Source: Myxococcales bacterium
GTDB taxonomy: Bacteria > Myxococcota_A > Polyangia > Palsa-1104 > JAEUJZ01
Direction: 5' to 3'
NCBI GenBank assembly: GCA_016794465.1
Contig: JAEUKA010000014.1
Location: 186,001 to 250,000 of the forward strand
Length of the DNA stretch: 64,000 bases
The notes under the pieces are model-generated. The model was not told the DNA's origin. It did no database searches and worked only from the letters and a program-made list of their open reading frames with translations. Made by a program: the position numbers and the translations under genes. Below, in pieces: positions 45,969 through 55,134 of this stretch. How positions within the stretch are numbered: position 1 is the first letter of the stretch; each line of letters opens with the position of its first letter.

Positions 45969-46633
45969 TGAGGCGCCCAGTGCTGCTGCTGGTCCTGCTC
46001 GCTGCCTGCAAGACGGCCAGCGGTACTCCACAGCAGAGCCTGCAAGGCTTCTTGCAAGACAGCGCTCTCGGCAACCTGAGCGCGGCGTATCAGCGACTTC
46101 ATCCCGACTTCCGCAAGCGCTGCGATCTGGCCTGCTTTGGACGAATCCTCGACTCGCAGCCCGGTCAGAGCAGGCAGCTTCTCGACGAGCTACGCGCCGG
46201 AGAACCGACGGTGGTCTACTCGGCAGAGCTGAAGCTAGAGAGTGGCTCGGCGCTGCGACTGGAAAAAGAGCCGCTCGCGTCGACCAGCAAGGGACCCGCT
46301 ACGTTCGGCTTTTCGGACAACCCGCTCGACTTTTATCCGCAAGATACGCCGTCGCGGACGCTGCGCTCGTTTGTGCAAGCCTTCGGGGCCAAGCGCTTCG
46401 ATGTGCTCACCCGCTTTGTGCCCAAGTCGTTCCAAAACAAGCTCACCCCCGAGCTGCTGCGCGAGCGCTTTGCCAACGAACCCAGGATCGCCGCGCAGGT
46501 CGAAGCGCTGCGGAAACATCTCGACGAGCCGGTGACGATCGATGGCAACACCGCCCGGCTGCCACTCGGCCCCGAGCAAGAGGCGACGCTGCTGCTGCAA
46601 GACGGGCACTGGCGGGTACAAAAGCTTGAGTAA
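45968..46633 (+). CDS. Lipoprotein of unknown function
   Basis: 221 aa. Signal with lipobox LLAACK near residue 14. The rest is soluble, mixed alpha/beta, with an LGNLSAAYQRLHPDFRKRC segment like the NTF2-like or DUF4878 groups and a C-terminal EQEATLLLQDGHWRVQKLE end typical of such small domains. No firm family. Start overlaps the stop of the PPC lipoprotein by one base (a GTG three bases earlier is also in frame). Confidence 0.72.
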   Translation: MRRPVLLLVLLAACKTASGTPQQSLQGFLQDSALGNLSAAYQRLHPDFRKRCDLACFGRILDSQPGQSRQLLDELRAGEPTVVYSAELKLESGSALRLEKEPLASTSKGPATFGFSDNPLDFYPQDTPSRTLRSFVQAFGAKRFDVLTRFVPKSFQNKLTPELLRERFANEPRIAAQVEALRKHLDEPVTIDGNTARLPLGPEQEATLLLQDGHWRVQKLE

Positions 46634-46653
46634 CCGAACTTTCAGGCAAACGG

Positions 46654-47736
46654 ATGACTAGCCAAGAACCCATTCCCCTTGTCTTTCGCTATGGCCTTCA
46701 TCGCGTTCGCGACGCTGTGCGAGTCCTTCCCCAGGCCGCCTGGTCCGTCGAGAGCAACCCCGACCTCGGCGGTGGAAGCGACTACGAGCTGGTGATCGAT
46801 GTCGAGCGACTCAACATCGACGCGGCCAGTTTTCGTCAGATGGAGGAAGCGGCCCGCCAGGACGGCACCGACCTCGAGCGCGGCGTTGAACAGAAGATCC
46901 TCACCACCGTCGAGCAGCGCGGCAAGATGCACAACCCGGTCACGGGCTCCGGCGGCATGCTGCTTGGCCGAGTCCGTCACGTCGGTGCCAAGCTGTCCGA
47001 GCCGCACCGATCGCTGCGTCCAGGCGAGCGCGTGGCGACGCTGGTTTCGCTGTCGCTGACGCCGCTTCATATCGAGCGAATCCTCAGTGTGAATCTCCAC
47101 GCCCATCAGGTGAGCATCGTCGGGACCGCGATCCTGTTCGACTCCGGCTCATGGGCGCGGCTGCCGCAGTCTCTGCCCGAGTCGGTGGCGTTGTCCGCAC
47201 TTGATGTGGCCGGGGCGGCGCCTCAGGTCACGCGGCTGTGTCGTGATGAGCGGCCAAGCAAGCGCGTCCGTCGAGTGCTCGTCCTCGGGGCTGGAGGAAA
47301 GTCGGGACTGCTGGTTGGCGCTGCCGCCCGTCGCGCCGGGGTCGATCACATCGTCGGCGTCGAGAGCTTCGCCAGGGCCCAAGCCGATGCAGAGTCACTC
47401 GGAATCTACGATCGCATCGTGTGCGCCGACGCTGCCGACGCCCTGCAGATCGCCAGCCTCGTGTGTACAGACGGTGAGTTTGACCTCGTCGTAAGCTGCG
47501 TCAGCGCTCCTCGTGCCGAGATGGCCGCCATCCTGTGCTGTCGCCAAGGCGGAACGGTCTACTTTTTTTCGATGGCCACCAGCTTCACCGCCGCCGCGCT
47601 CGGCGCCGAAGGGGTCAGTCGCGACATTGACATGTTGATCGGCAACGGCTTCTGCCTCGGGCACGCCGACGAGACGCTGCAGCTCTTGTGCGACCACGCC
47701 CCCTTGCGCGAGCTGTTCATCCGTCGCTATTCGTGA
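46654..47736 (+). CDS. kdd: L-erythro-3,5-diaminohexanoate dehydrogenase
   Basis: 360 aa. Matches the Kdd family of the lysine 2,3-aminomutase pathway: LVIDVERLNIDAASFRQM, RGKMHNPVTGSGGMLLG, then a Rossmann domain with VLGAGGKSGLL. It oxidatively deaminates 3,5-diaminohexanoate to 5-amino-3-oxohexanoate with NAD(P). The other genes of the pathway (kamA, kamDE, kce, kal) are not in the window, so the gene is isolated or belongs to a scattered pathway. It follows the lipoprotein pair and overlaps convergent hemE by ten bases. Confidence 0.87.
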   Translation: MTSQEPIPLVFRYGLHRVRDAVRVLPQAAWSVESNPDLGGGSDYELVIDVERLNIDAASFRQMEEAARQDGTDLERGVEQKILTTVEQRGKMHNPVTGSGGMLLGRVRHVGAKLSEPHRSLRPGERVATLVSLSLTPLHIERILSVNLHAHQVSIVGTAILFDSGSWARLPQSLPESVALSALDVAGAAPQVTRLCRDERPSKRVRRVLVLGAGGKSGLLVGAAARRAGVDHIVGVESFARAQADAESLGIYDRIVCADAADALQIASLVCTDGEFDLVVSCVSAPRAEMAAILCCRQGGTVYFFSMATSFTAAALGAEGVSRDIDMLIGNGFCLGHADETLQLLCDHAPLRELFIRRYS

Positions 47737-48779
47737 GCCGGACGCTGCCCGAGGCGATGCACCATCTCGACCAGCGCTTCGACGTGGGCAGGCGGAATCT
47801 CTGGGGTCAGACCGTGGCCCAAGTTGAAGATGTAGCGACGGCGCGGTGCGTCATCGAGCACTCGCTTGACCCGCGCCTCGAGCTGCGCCAAAGGCCCGAG
47901 TAGCAGCAGCGGCTCGAGATTGCCTTGCAGCCCTTGCTGCGACGAAAGCAGCTTCTGCGCCAGCGACAGTGGCTGCCGCCAATCGACGGAAATGACATCC
48001 GCCGACAGCTTCCCCACCTGCGGCAGCAGCGAAAGCCCGCCCAGCGGAAAGTAGATCAGCGGCACGCCCAGCGGACGCAGCGCGGAGAGCACTCTCTCGA
48101 CGTACGGCGCCCCGAACACCGCGTAGTCTTCCGTCGACAGCACGCCCACCCACGAGTCGAACAGCTGCAGCGCCTGTGCCCCCGCCTTCGCCTGCCCCGT
48201 CAGATGCGCAATCAGCGAGTCGGTCAGCTTGCCAAGCAGTCGATGCGCCAGCTCTGGCTCGGCATACAGTAGGCGCTTGCTGCGCACGAAGCTCTTGCCG
48301 GTCTGGCCCTCGATGGCATAGGTCAGCAGCGTAAACGGCGCGCCGGCAAAGCCAATCAGCGGCACCACGTCGGTCAGCTCGCGACGCAGCAGCCGTACCG
48401 TCTCCAGCACCTCGGGCAGCGCGTCAGGCTCTAACACCCGCAGCGCATCAATCGCGGCGGCACTATCGAGCGGCGACAAGCGCGGGCCTTCATCCGTGAA
48501 CGTCAGCGGCATTCCCATCGCTCGCAGCGGCAGCAGGATGTCCGAAAACAGGATCGCCGCGTCAACTCCCAGTCGATGAACCGGCTGTAGCGTCACCTCA
48601 ACCGCCAGCTCCGGCGTCGTACAGAGCGTCAGAAAGTCCCCCGCGCGCCGACGGGTCGCTTGATACTCCGGCAGGTAACGCCCCGCTTGTCGCATCAACC
48701 AAATCGGAACGGTGTCGACCGGCTGACCGGCGCAGGCGGCCAAAAAGCGACTCTTGCGGTTCACGGATTGCACGCTCAT
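47727..48779 (-). CDS. hemE: Uroporphyrinogen decarboxylase
   Basis: 350 aa. The N-terminal PIWLMRQAGRYLPEYQ signature, LFSDILLPLRAMGM and the C-terminal NLGHGLTPEIPPAHV are diagnostic. It converts uroporphyrinogen III to coproporphyrinogen III in haem synthesis. No other haem gene is adjacent. ATG at 48779. A 255-base gap to the next plus-strand gene holds the divergent promoters; I see no repeat or RNA there. Confidence 0.96.
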   Translation of the reverse strand: MSVQSVNRKSRFLAACAGQPVDTVPIWLMRQAGRYLPEYQATRRRAGDFLTLCTTPELAVEVTLQPVHRLGVDAAILFSDILLPLRAMGMPLTFTDEGPRLSPLDSAAAIDALRVLEPDALPEVLETVRLLRRELTDVVPLIGFAGAPFTLLTYAIEGQTGKSFVRSKRLLYAEPELAHRLLGKLTDSLIAHLTGQAKAGAQALQLFDSWVGVLSTEDYAVFGAPYVERVLSALRPLGVPLIYFPLGGLSLLPQVGKLSADVISVDWRQPLSLAQKLLSSQQGLQGNLEPLLLLGPLAQLEARVKRVLDDAPRRRYIFNLGHGLTPEIPPAHVEALVEMVHRLGQRPAHE

Positions 48780-49034
48780 CGCCCGGCATTATCGAGGACA
48801 GCGAACGTCAGCGCCGCAGAAATTGTCGACTTTCGAGAGCCTGCGCTCACTGCCAACACCGAATCGATTCCACCCGTCGCCCAAGTCCGTGATTTTGCTG
48901 CCTTTTCCGCCGCACAAAGCCCGACAGCCACCGACAGAAAAAAACGAAAAATTACAATTTGGTGACAATCACGACCTGACGCTGTCGCAAAAGTACCGGC
49001 ATGGCGAGCCAGGCGCTCGCAACTGGAAACAAAC

Positions 49035-50525
49035 ATGTCGGTCCTACAAACATTTTTCGCGACGGCTCTGGCTTCCTACGACCAGATCTTGATCACCGCC
49101 TACCTGCTGGTCTTCGTCGGACTGGCAGTCTACGGCTTCCACCGCTCGCAGCTGGTCTACCTGTACTACCGCTACCGCGATAAGCGACCGGAGCCGCTCG
49201 ACCGGCTGCGCGATCTGCCGAAAGTGACCGTCCAGCTGCCGCTGTTTAACGAGATGTATGTGGCGCAGCGGCTGCTCGACTCCGTCGCCAAGATTCGCTA
49301 CCCCCGCGATCGCTTCGAGATCCAAGTCCTCGACGACAGCACCGACGAAACGCAAGAGCTGTGCAAGGCCAAGGTCGCCGAGATCGCCGCCACCGGGATT
49401 CAAATCAGCTACGTCCACCGCACCGACCGCACCGGCTTCAAGGCGGGCGCGCTCGAAAACGGACTCAAGACGGCCAAGGGCGACTTCCTGCTGGTGTTCG
49501 ATGCCGACTTTCTGCCCGAGCCCGATGTCCTCGAGCGCACCATCCACTTCTTTTCCGACCCCAAGGTTGCGATGGTCCAGGTCCGCTGGGATCACCTCAA
49601 TCGCGACTACTCGGCACTCACCGAGGTTCAGGCGCTCATGCTCGACGGGCACTTTGTCATTGAGCACACCGCGCGCCACCGCTCCGGTCGATTCTTCAAC
49701 TTCAACGGCACTGGCGGCATCTGGCGTCGCTCGGCAATCAGCGACGCGGGTGGCTGGCAGCACGACACCCTCACCGAGGACATGGATCTTTCCTACCGCG
49801 CACAGCTCAAGGGCTGGCGCTTTGTCTACCTGCCCGATGTCGTCTCCCCCGCCGAGCTTCCCGTCGAGATGAACAGCTTCAAGAGCCAGCAGTTCCGCTG
49901 GGCCAAGGGCTCGATTCAGGTCGCCAAGAAGCTGTTGCCGACGATCATGCGCTCGAATGCGCCGCTCTCGGTCAAGACCGAGGCGTTCTTCCACCTGACC
50001 AACAACTTTGCCTATCCGCTGCTGCTCCTCTTGTCGCTGCTGCTCCTGCCGAACTTGCTGGTTCGGACGACCCACGGCCTGCGCGAGGTGCTGCTCATCG
50101 ACCTGCCGCTGTTCTTCGGCACGACCCTGTCGGTGGCCGCGTTCTACATCACCAGCCAGCGCGAGATCGACCGAGGCGGCTGGATGCGCACCATCAAGCG
50201 CCTGCCGCTCATGATGTCGCTGGGCATTGGCCTGTGTATCAATCAGACCCGCGCGGTCCTCGAAGCCCTGATGCAGCGTGAATCGGGCGAGTTCGTGCGC
50301 ACCCCCAAGCACGGCGTCGTCGCCAAGATCGAAGGCTGGAAGACCAAGAAGTACCGCGCCGCCAAGACCATCGTCCCCGCGCTAGAGGTCGGCTTCGCAG
50401 CCTACTTTGCCCTCGCAATTGTGATGGCGATGAAGAACGGGCACTGGGTGTCGCTGCCGTTTTTGCTGCTGTTCTTCCTCGGCTACGCGTACGTCGGACT
50501 GCTCAGCCTGCGCCAGACCAGCTAG
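49035..50525 (+). CDS. Processive GT2 glycosyltransferase, cellulose-synthase-like
   Basis: 496 aa. An N-terminal span, then a GT-A domain with the D,D,D,QxxRW set of processive enzymes: VLDDSTDE, VFDADFLPEPD, TEDMDLSYRA and QQFRWAKG. Four C-terminal spans (~320-480) would form the export channel. It resembles CslA-type mannan/glucan synthases and bacterial ceramide glucosyltransferase-like enzymes; polymer or lipid product cannot be told. No BcsB or PilZ domain is linked. A sugar nucleotidyltransferase follows 47 bases later, which could supply its donor. Confidence 0.87.
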   Translation: MSVLQTFFATALASYDQILITAYLLVFVGLAVYGFHRSQLVYLYYRYRDKRPEPLDRLRDLPKVTVQLPLFNEMYVAQRLLDSVAKIRYPRDRFEIQVLDDSTDETQELCKAKVAEIAATGIQISYVHRTDRTGFKAGALENGLKTAKGDFLLVFDADFLPEPDVLERTIHFFSDPKVAMVQVRWDHLNRDYSALTEVQALMLDGHFVIEHTARHRSGRFFNFNGTGGIWRRSAISDAGGWQHDTLTEDMDLSYRAQLKGWRFVYLPDVVSPAELPVEMNSFKSQQFRWAKGSIQVAKKLLPTIMRSNAPLSVKTEAFFHLTNNFAYPLLLLLSLLLLPNLLVRTTHGLREVLLIDLPLFFGTTLSVAAFYITSQREIDRGGWMRTIKRLPLMMSLGIGLCINQTRAVLEALMQRESGEFVRTPKHGVVAKIEGWKTKKYRAAKTIVPALEVGFAAYFALAIVMAMKNGHWVSLPFLLLFFLGYAYVGLLSLRQTS

Positions 50526-50572
50526 AGCCATCCCCCTTGACCTGATCTCGCCGTCGCGCGACGCTTCCTGGC

Positions 50573-51316
50573 ATGAAGTTGCTTGTCCTTGCGGCAGGTT
50601 ACGCGACTCGCCTCCGGCCGCTCACCGACAATCAAGCCAAGCCGCTGTTGCCGGTTGCGGGACGGCCGATGATCGAGCACGTCCTCGACAAGTTCCAAGA
50701 CTGTCCCGAGATCGACGCCATCTACGTCGTCACCAACCGCCGCTACGCCCCAAACTTCCACAGCTGGGCCGCTTCCCATCACGGTCACTTTGCCGGCAAG
50801 CCCCTCCACATTGTCGACGACGGAACCAGTAGCAACGAGGACCGGCTCGGTGCCATCGGCGACATCGGCTACGTCTTACGCAGCTATGCCATCGACGACG
50901 ACTTGGTGGTGGTGGCGGGTGACAACCTGTTTTCGGGCACGCTCACCGACTTCGTGCAAAGCACCAAGCAGCGCGGAGTCCTCGTCGGTGTGTACGATGT
51001 AGGTGATCTGGAACAGATCCGCAAATACAACAACCTCGGCCTCGCGGACGACGGACGCATCACGTTCTTCGAGGAAAAGCCGAGCCAGCCGATCAGCACC
51101 GTCACAGCCATTGCGCTGTACCACTATCCGCGCCCGGTATTGCCGTATCTGCATCGCTATCTGGCCGAGGGAAAAAATCCCGATCAGCCTGGTCGTCTCG
51201 TCGAGTGGCTGTATCCGCAGCTACCGTGTTACACCTACCGCATCTCGGGAATCTGGCTCGATATCGGCAGCCGAGAAACCTACGACGAGGCCCAGCGCCT
51301 GTTTCAACCGTCGTAA
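50573..51316 (+). CDS. Sugar-1-phosphate nucleotidyltransferase
   Basis: 247 aa. LVLAAGYATRLRPLTDNQAKPLLPVAGRPMIEHV is the NTP-transferase signature with the Arg and Lys of the active site, and VVVAGDNLFSG carries the metal-binding Asp. It joins NTP and a sugar-1-phosphate (glucose-1-P or mannose-1-P). No C-terminal acyltransferase or left-handed helix domain. Coding follows the GT2 gene and is followed 13 bases later by a lipoprotein, so the three may form one unit. Confidence 0.88.
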   Translation: MKLLVLAAGYATRLRPLTDNQAKPLLPVAGRPMIEHVLDKFQDCPEIDAIYVVTNRRYAPNFHSWAASHHGHFAGKPLHIVDDGTSSNEDRLGAIGDIGYVLRSYAIDDDLVVVAGDNLFSGTLTDFVQSTKQRGVLVGVYDVGDLEQIRKYNNLGLADDGRITFFEEKPSQPISTVTAIALYHYPRPVLPYLHRYLAEGKNPDQPGRLVEWLYPQLPCYTYRISGIWLDIGSRETYDEAQRLFQPS

Positions 51317-51329
51317 GAGGACCCCGCCT

Positions 51330-52163
51330 ATGACTTCCAAGCGACTCACGTTGACCACCCTCTGCGCAGCTCTCTCACTGGCTGGATGTGCCACAGCCGC
51401 CGACGGACCCGAGGCGATGCCCGACCTGGCGGTACCGTCCAAGCTGGGACTCGTTCGCATCGGCAGCTCCTCGGTCACGTCAGGGGTCGACACGTTCGAG
51501 CAGTCGATGGCGATGGCGCTGTTTTTCGATCCAAACCAGGCCACCTCCGTCTGCACCCGTAGCCAGACCAGCGCCTGCTCGATCTATCGCTGTGGAGCAC
51601 TCGTCGGTTTGCCGTCGGCAGGAAACATCACCATCAAGGGAGGCAGTGAAGAGGTCGTGCTCCAGCCCAGCCTCGACGGCTTTTATCCCGAATACCGCAA
51701 TACCTCGGCGCTGGTGTTTCAGCGCGGCCAGACGTTGGCGACGAGCGCGGTAGGCAAAGCGGTTCCGACGTGGCAGACCTCGCTGGTGATGCCCAGTACG
51801 GTGTTCGTGCTGCAGTCGCCCAGTCCCGCCCGCATCGACCTGACCTGGGTGCTTCGCAAAAAACAGGACCTGGCGCTGGCCTGGGCACCGCTTGCAAGTG
51901 GCAGCAGCGTTCGCGTCGAGCTGTCGCAAGACCTGGGCTCAAGCCAAGGCATGCTCATCGAGTGCTCATTCGACGGCAGCCAAGGGACCGGCATCGTCCC
52001 GTCGAGCGTGCTGTCGCAGCTGCAGACCACCCAAGGCGTCAACCACGCCGTCGGCATCCTGATCGGGCCAGGCACCGAGACGAAGCTGAGTCCGCTGGGC
52101 TGGGACGTGAGCGTCATCAGCATCGGCGTGGGCCGCACCGGCGTCGCGACGATTAGCGAGTAA
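51330..52163 (+). CDS. Lipoprotein of unknown function
   Basis: 277 aa. Lipobox LSLAGC (Cys ~20). The mature part is beta-rich with a Cys cluster (SVCTRSQTSACSIYRC) that may form disulfides, and a closing GWDVSVISIGVGRTG. No family recognised. AGAGGA lies eight bases before the ATG at 51330. Co-directional with the nucleotidyltransferase; convergent with the acyl-CoA dehydrogenase 41 bases away. Confidence 0.75.
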   Translation: MTSKRLTLTTLCAALSLAGCATAADGPEAMPDLAVPSKLGLVRIGSSSVTSGVDTFEQSMAMALFFDPNQATSVCTRSQTSACSIYRCGALVGLPSAGNITIKGGSEEVVLQPSLDGFYPEYRNTSALVFQRGQTLATSAVGKAVPTWQTSLVMPSTVFVLQSPSPARIDLTWVLRKKQDLALAWAPLASGSSVRVELSQDLGSSQGMLIECSFDGSQGTGIVPSSVLSQLQTTQGVNHAVGILIGPGTETKLSPLGWDVSVISIGVGRTGVATISE

Positions 52164-52204
52164 CGCCGCGCCGGGCTCGCTTCACTGATTTTTGGGAACG
52201 GGAG

Positions 52205-54058
52205 CTAGACACGGGCGAAGGCGGCGTCGGGAATCTCGACCGGGCTCTTGTCTTCGCGCGCGAGGATGTCCGCCTTGTCGAGCACGCCTGGCAGGACGTT
52301 GCGGGCAAAGTACTGCGCCGCGTGTCGCTTGCCGAGGTAGAAAGCCTGATCGGGATGGCCCTCGGCCACGTCGACGAGCTTCTGCTCGGCAATCACCGCT
52401 TGGTGGAGCAAAAGCCACGCAATCGTGTTCTCGGCCATCATCTCCAAGAAGCGATTGGCGACGAGCGGAACCAGATCGAGCTGACCGCCATAAAACCACG
52501 AGAGGAGCCGCATCGTCGTCCCCTGCAGGGCCGCCGTCGTCTCGCCCAGCAGCTTGACCTCGACTCCCAGCTTCGGATGCTCGCTGTGCGCGGTCACGAA
52601 GTTCTGCACGTCGGTCAGATACGCCTGCAGGTTCGCGCCGCCCGCCATTCCCAGCTTGCGACCGACGAGGTCCATTGCCTGAATGTGGTTGGTGCCCTCA
52701 TAGATCGAAAAGATCTTGGCGTCGCGACAGTACTGCTCAATGCCGTAGTCCGAGGTGTAGCCGACGCCGCCGAGGGTCTGGATCGCCGTCTCGCAGATCC
52801 GAAACGCCTGATCGCTGCCGTACGCCTTGACCAGCGGAGTCAGCAGCTCGACCTGACCTTGGTGATAGCTGGCGTTGCCGTCGCCACCGCCGTGCTGCGC
52901 CACCGTCGCCCGATCATTGTGAAACGCCAGCTTGGCAATCAGCGCGCGCAGTCCCTCGACGCGAGCCTTCATATCGAGCAGCATCCGCCGGACATCGGGA
53001 TGCTCAATGATCGGCACTCGTGGCACCGTCGGGTCCTTGAAGTTGCGAATCGAGCTACCCTGCTTGCGCTCCCGTGCATAGCGCAGTGCGTTAAGGTAGG
53101 CCGTCGACGCCACCGCCAGACTCTGGATGCCGACGCCGATGCGCGCAAAGTTCATCAGGATAAACATCTGCTTCATGCCCTGATGCTCACTCGGAAGACC
53201 GCCGACCAGCTCGCCGCGACAGGTGCCGTTCTCGCCAAAGTTCAGGACCGCCGTCGACGACGCCCGGATGCCCATCTTGTGCTCGATGCCACCGACGGCA
53301 ACATCGTTCGGATCGCCGACACTTCCGCCCGCGCCGATGGTGTACTTCGGCACGATGAACAGCGACAGACCCTTGGTCCCCGCCGGAGCATTCTCCGTCC
53401 GCGCCAGCACCAAGTGGATGATGTTTTCCGTTAGATCGTGATCGCCGGAAGAGATAAAAATCTTGGTGCCACTGATGAGGTAGCTGCCGTCGGCCTGCTT
53501 CTGCGCCCGCGTCCTCGCCGAGCCCACATCAGAGCCTGCCTGCGGCTCGGTCAGACACATCGTCCCCGCCCACTGCCCACCGTAGAGCTTCGGCAAAAAC
53601 AGCGTCTTCTGTTCCGGCGTTCCGAACTTCTCGATCACCTCGGCGGCGCCAATCGACAGCCCCGGATACATCGCAAACGAGGTATTCGCCCCCGAGACAA
53701 GCTCCTCGACCGCCATCCCGAGCAGCGTCGGCGCCCCCGAGCCACCCCACTCTGGACTCAGCGACACCTGCCGCAGCCCCGAGTCGTACGCCCGCTTCCA
53801 CGCCTCTTTGAAGCCGGCCGGAGTCTTGACCTGGCCATTTTCAAGTCGACAGCCCTCGGCATCGCCGCTGCCGTTGATCGGACCGACGACGGTGGTCGCG
53901 AACTGGTAGGCCTCGTCGAGAACCATGTCCACGCCGCTCTCGTCGAAGGTGCCAACAAACGGCGCGCTTTTGAGCAGCTCACCGAGGCCGCACTGCTCAA
54001 AGAGCACGAACTGAATCTCTCTCAGGTCGGCAAGATAATGGTTCTGTCCCTGTGCCAT
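52205..54058 (-). CDS. Acyl-CoA dehydrogenase, long form
   Basis: 617 aa, about 200 longer than the classical 390-aa enzymes and like the FadE5/AidB-like long group with an added C-terminal domain. The core shows MCLTEPQAGSDVG, GTKIFISSGDHDL, RIGVGIQSLAVA, ETAIQTLGGVGYTSDYGIEQYCRDAKIFSIYEGTNHIQ; the Glu in YEGTNHIQ is at the catalytic-base position. It should oxidise acyl-CoA to enoyl-CoA with FAD, passing electrons to ETF. AAGGAA precedes the ATG at 54058. It diverges from a MerR-like regulator with a likely operator between. Confidence 0.93.
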   Translation of the reverse strand: MAQGQNHYLADLREIQFVLFEQCGLGELLKSAPFVGTFDESGVDMVLDEAYQFATTVVGPINGSGDAEGCRLENGQVKTPAGFKEAWKRAYDSGLRQVSLSPEWGGSGAPTLLGMAVEELVSGANTSFAMYPGLSIGAAEVIEKFGTPEQKTLFLPKLYGGQWAGTMCLTEPQAGSDVGSARTRAQKQADGSYLISGTKIFISSGDHDLTENIIHLVLARTENAPAGTKGLSLFIVPKYTIGAGGSVGDPNDVAVGGIEHKMGIRASSTAVLNFGENGTCRGELVGGLPSEHQGMKQMFILMNFARIGVGIQSLAVASTAYLNALRYARERKQGSSIRNFKDPTVPRVPIIEHPDVRRMLLDMKARVEGLRALIAKLAFHNDRATVAQHGGGDGNASYHQGQVELLTPLVKAYGSDQAFRICETAIQTLGGVGYTSDYGIEQYCRDAKIFSIYEGTNHIQAMDLVGRKLGMAGGANLQAYLTDVQNFVTAHSEHPKLGVEVKLLGETTAALQGTTMRLLSWFYGGQLDLVPLVANRFLEMMAENTIAWLLLHQAVIAEQKLVDVAEGHPDQAFYLGKRHAAQYFARNVLPGVLDKADILAREDKSPVEIPDAAFARV

Positions 54059-54077
54059 GGTTGTTCCTTCCGCGCTG

Positions 54078-54103
54078 GATACTGATACTATCTAGTCAGA
54101 TAC
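54078..54103. promoter_or_regulatory. Candidate operator between acyl-CoA dehydrogenase and MerR-like regulator
   Basis: Inverted repeat TATCT-AGTC-AGATA at 54089-54102 inside three GATAC words (54078-54082, 54084-54088, 54099-54103). It lies 20-45 bases upstream of the acyl-CoA dehydrogenase ATG and in the divergent spacer, the usual place for a MerR-type site. A TTGGAT-like -35 box occurs further upstream on the minus strand. Pattern only. Confidence 0.4.
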
Positions 54104-54233
54104 CTTCACTATCCAATTGCCGCACCGCGTTGTCAATCATCCGACCGCAACAAATGCTTCTCGCCAGCGGACTGTTCCGCAGCGGAGGCGGCCTGGTTCG
54201 CAACACCTCAACCACCACTAAGATGCGCCCGAC

Positions 54234-55094
54234 ATGACGACCTCCGCCAATTCGCGCCGCCCTTCGCTCCGCTCGTCGCACACGCCGATCGGAGCGATCC
54301 ACGCGATGGACAAGCAGCCCACCGAGCTGACCATCTCCGAGGTGGCCGAGCGCAGCGGCGTGCCGATCGCGACGATCAAGTTTTATATTCGCGAAGGACT
54401 GCTGCCACGGCCTCGGACGGCGGGTCGCACCGTTGGTCGTTATGACGCCGCGTTCATGGTTCGCCTCGAGGTCATTCGCGAGCTGCGCAACCGCTGGCGC
54501 CTGTCCCTGCGTGAGATTGCCGAGCTGCTGATCGAGGCTGGGCCGCTGGCGACGCTCAATGAGATCGAGCTGCGGCTGGCAGCACGCGACCGGCTCGACG
54601 AGGCGATCGATCCAACCAACGCCGAGCCACCGATCTCGGAGCAGCGACTGCAAGAGCGCGCCGGGCTGCCAATGGCCGATATCCATGACTTGACGCGTTA
54701 TGGCCTGCTGACGCCGATCAAAGTTGATGGCGCTACGGTCTATGCCGAGCGTGATGCCCGCATTGCCGAGGTCGTCGGTGCGCTGCGCAGCTCGGGCTAC
54801 AACGACCACCTGGGCTTTGCGATCGGCGATCTGCAGCGCTACGTCGAAGCGCTGCGGGTGCTGGTGGTTCGCGAGGTCGAGCAGTTCGACAGCCCTGCCC
54901 TGCGCGGACTCGGTCGTGACGAGATGCTGCGACTGATCGGTCAGGGCGTTGCGCAGGTCGATGTGCTGCTGGGGCTTCTGCACAAAAAGCTGCTGCTAGC
55001 GGCCGTCCACGATCGACTCGATGCGGCGGCAAGCAGACGCCATCCTGACGGCAAGCCCGCCCGAGCGACTCGTCGCGGCAAGCCAGCGATCTAG
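54234..55094 (+). CDS. MerR-like regulator with two HTH domains
   Basis: 286 aa. Residues ~31-100 are a MerR winged HTH (LTISEVAERSGVPIATIKFYIREGLLP), and ~140-205 a second HTH of the same kind (ISEQRLQERAGLPMADIHDLTRYGLLTP). The C-terminal helix part (~205-270) would dimerise or bind an effector, and the tail is basic. Single-HTH dimers are the norm. It diverges from the acyl-CoA dehydrogenase and likely controls it. An in-frame ATG at 54306 (MDKQ) is an alternative start that still keeps both domains. Confidence 0.82.
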   Translation: MTTSANSRRPSLRSSHTPIGAIHAMDKQPTELTISEVAERSGVPIATIKFYIREGLLPRPRTAGRTVGRYDAAFMVRLEVIRELRNRWRLSLREIAELLIEAGPLATLNEIELRLAARDRLDEAIDPTNAEPPISEQRLQERAGLPMADIHDLTRYGLLTPIKVDGATVYAERDARIAEVVGALRSSGYNDHLGFAIGDLQRYVEALRVLVVREVEQFDSPALRGLGRDEMLRLIGQGVAQVDVLLGLLHKKLLLAAVHDRLDAAASRRHPDGKPARATRRGKPAI

Positions 55095-55112
55095 TCAGCC
55101 CAGACGCTGGGC

Positions 55113-55134
55113 AAAAAAAATGCCCCGACGGGCA
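55113..55134 (-). terminator. Intrinsic terminator on minus strand with no minus-strand gene upstream
   Basis: On the minus strand: TGCCC-GTCG-GGGCA stem-loop (from 55134 to 55121) followed by eight T (55120-55113). The hairpin and T run are textbook. The nearest minus-strand gene upstream is tRNA-Gly, 3.2 kb away with its own terminator, so this one should end a short unannotated transcript. It may also stop read-through from the other side. Confidence 0.6.

Noticed and set aside
49044..50312. 422-codon minus-strand open frame
   Set aside because: Antisense to the GT2 gene with full catalytic motifs.
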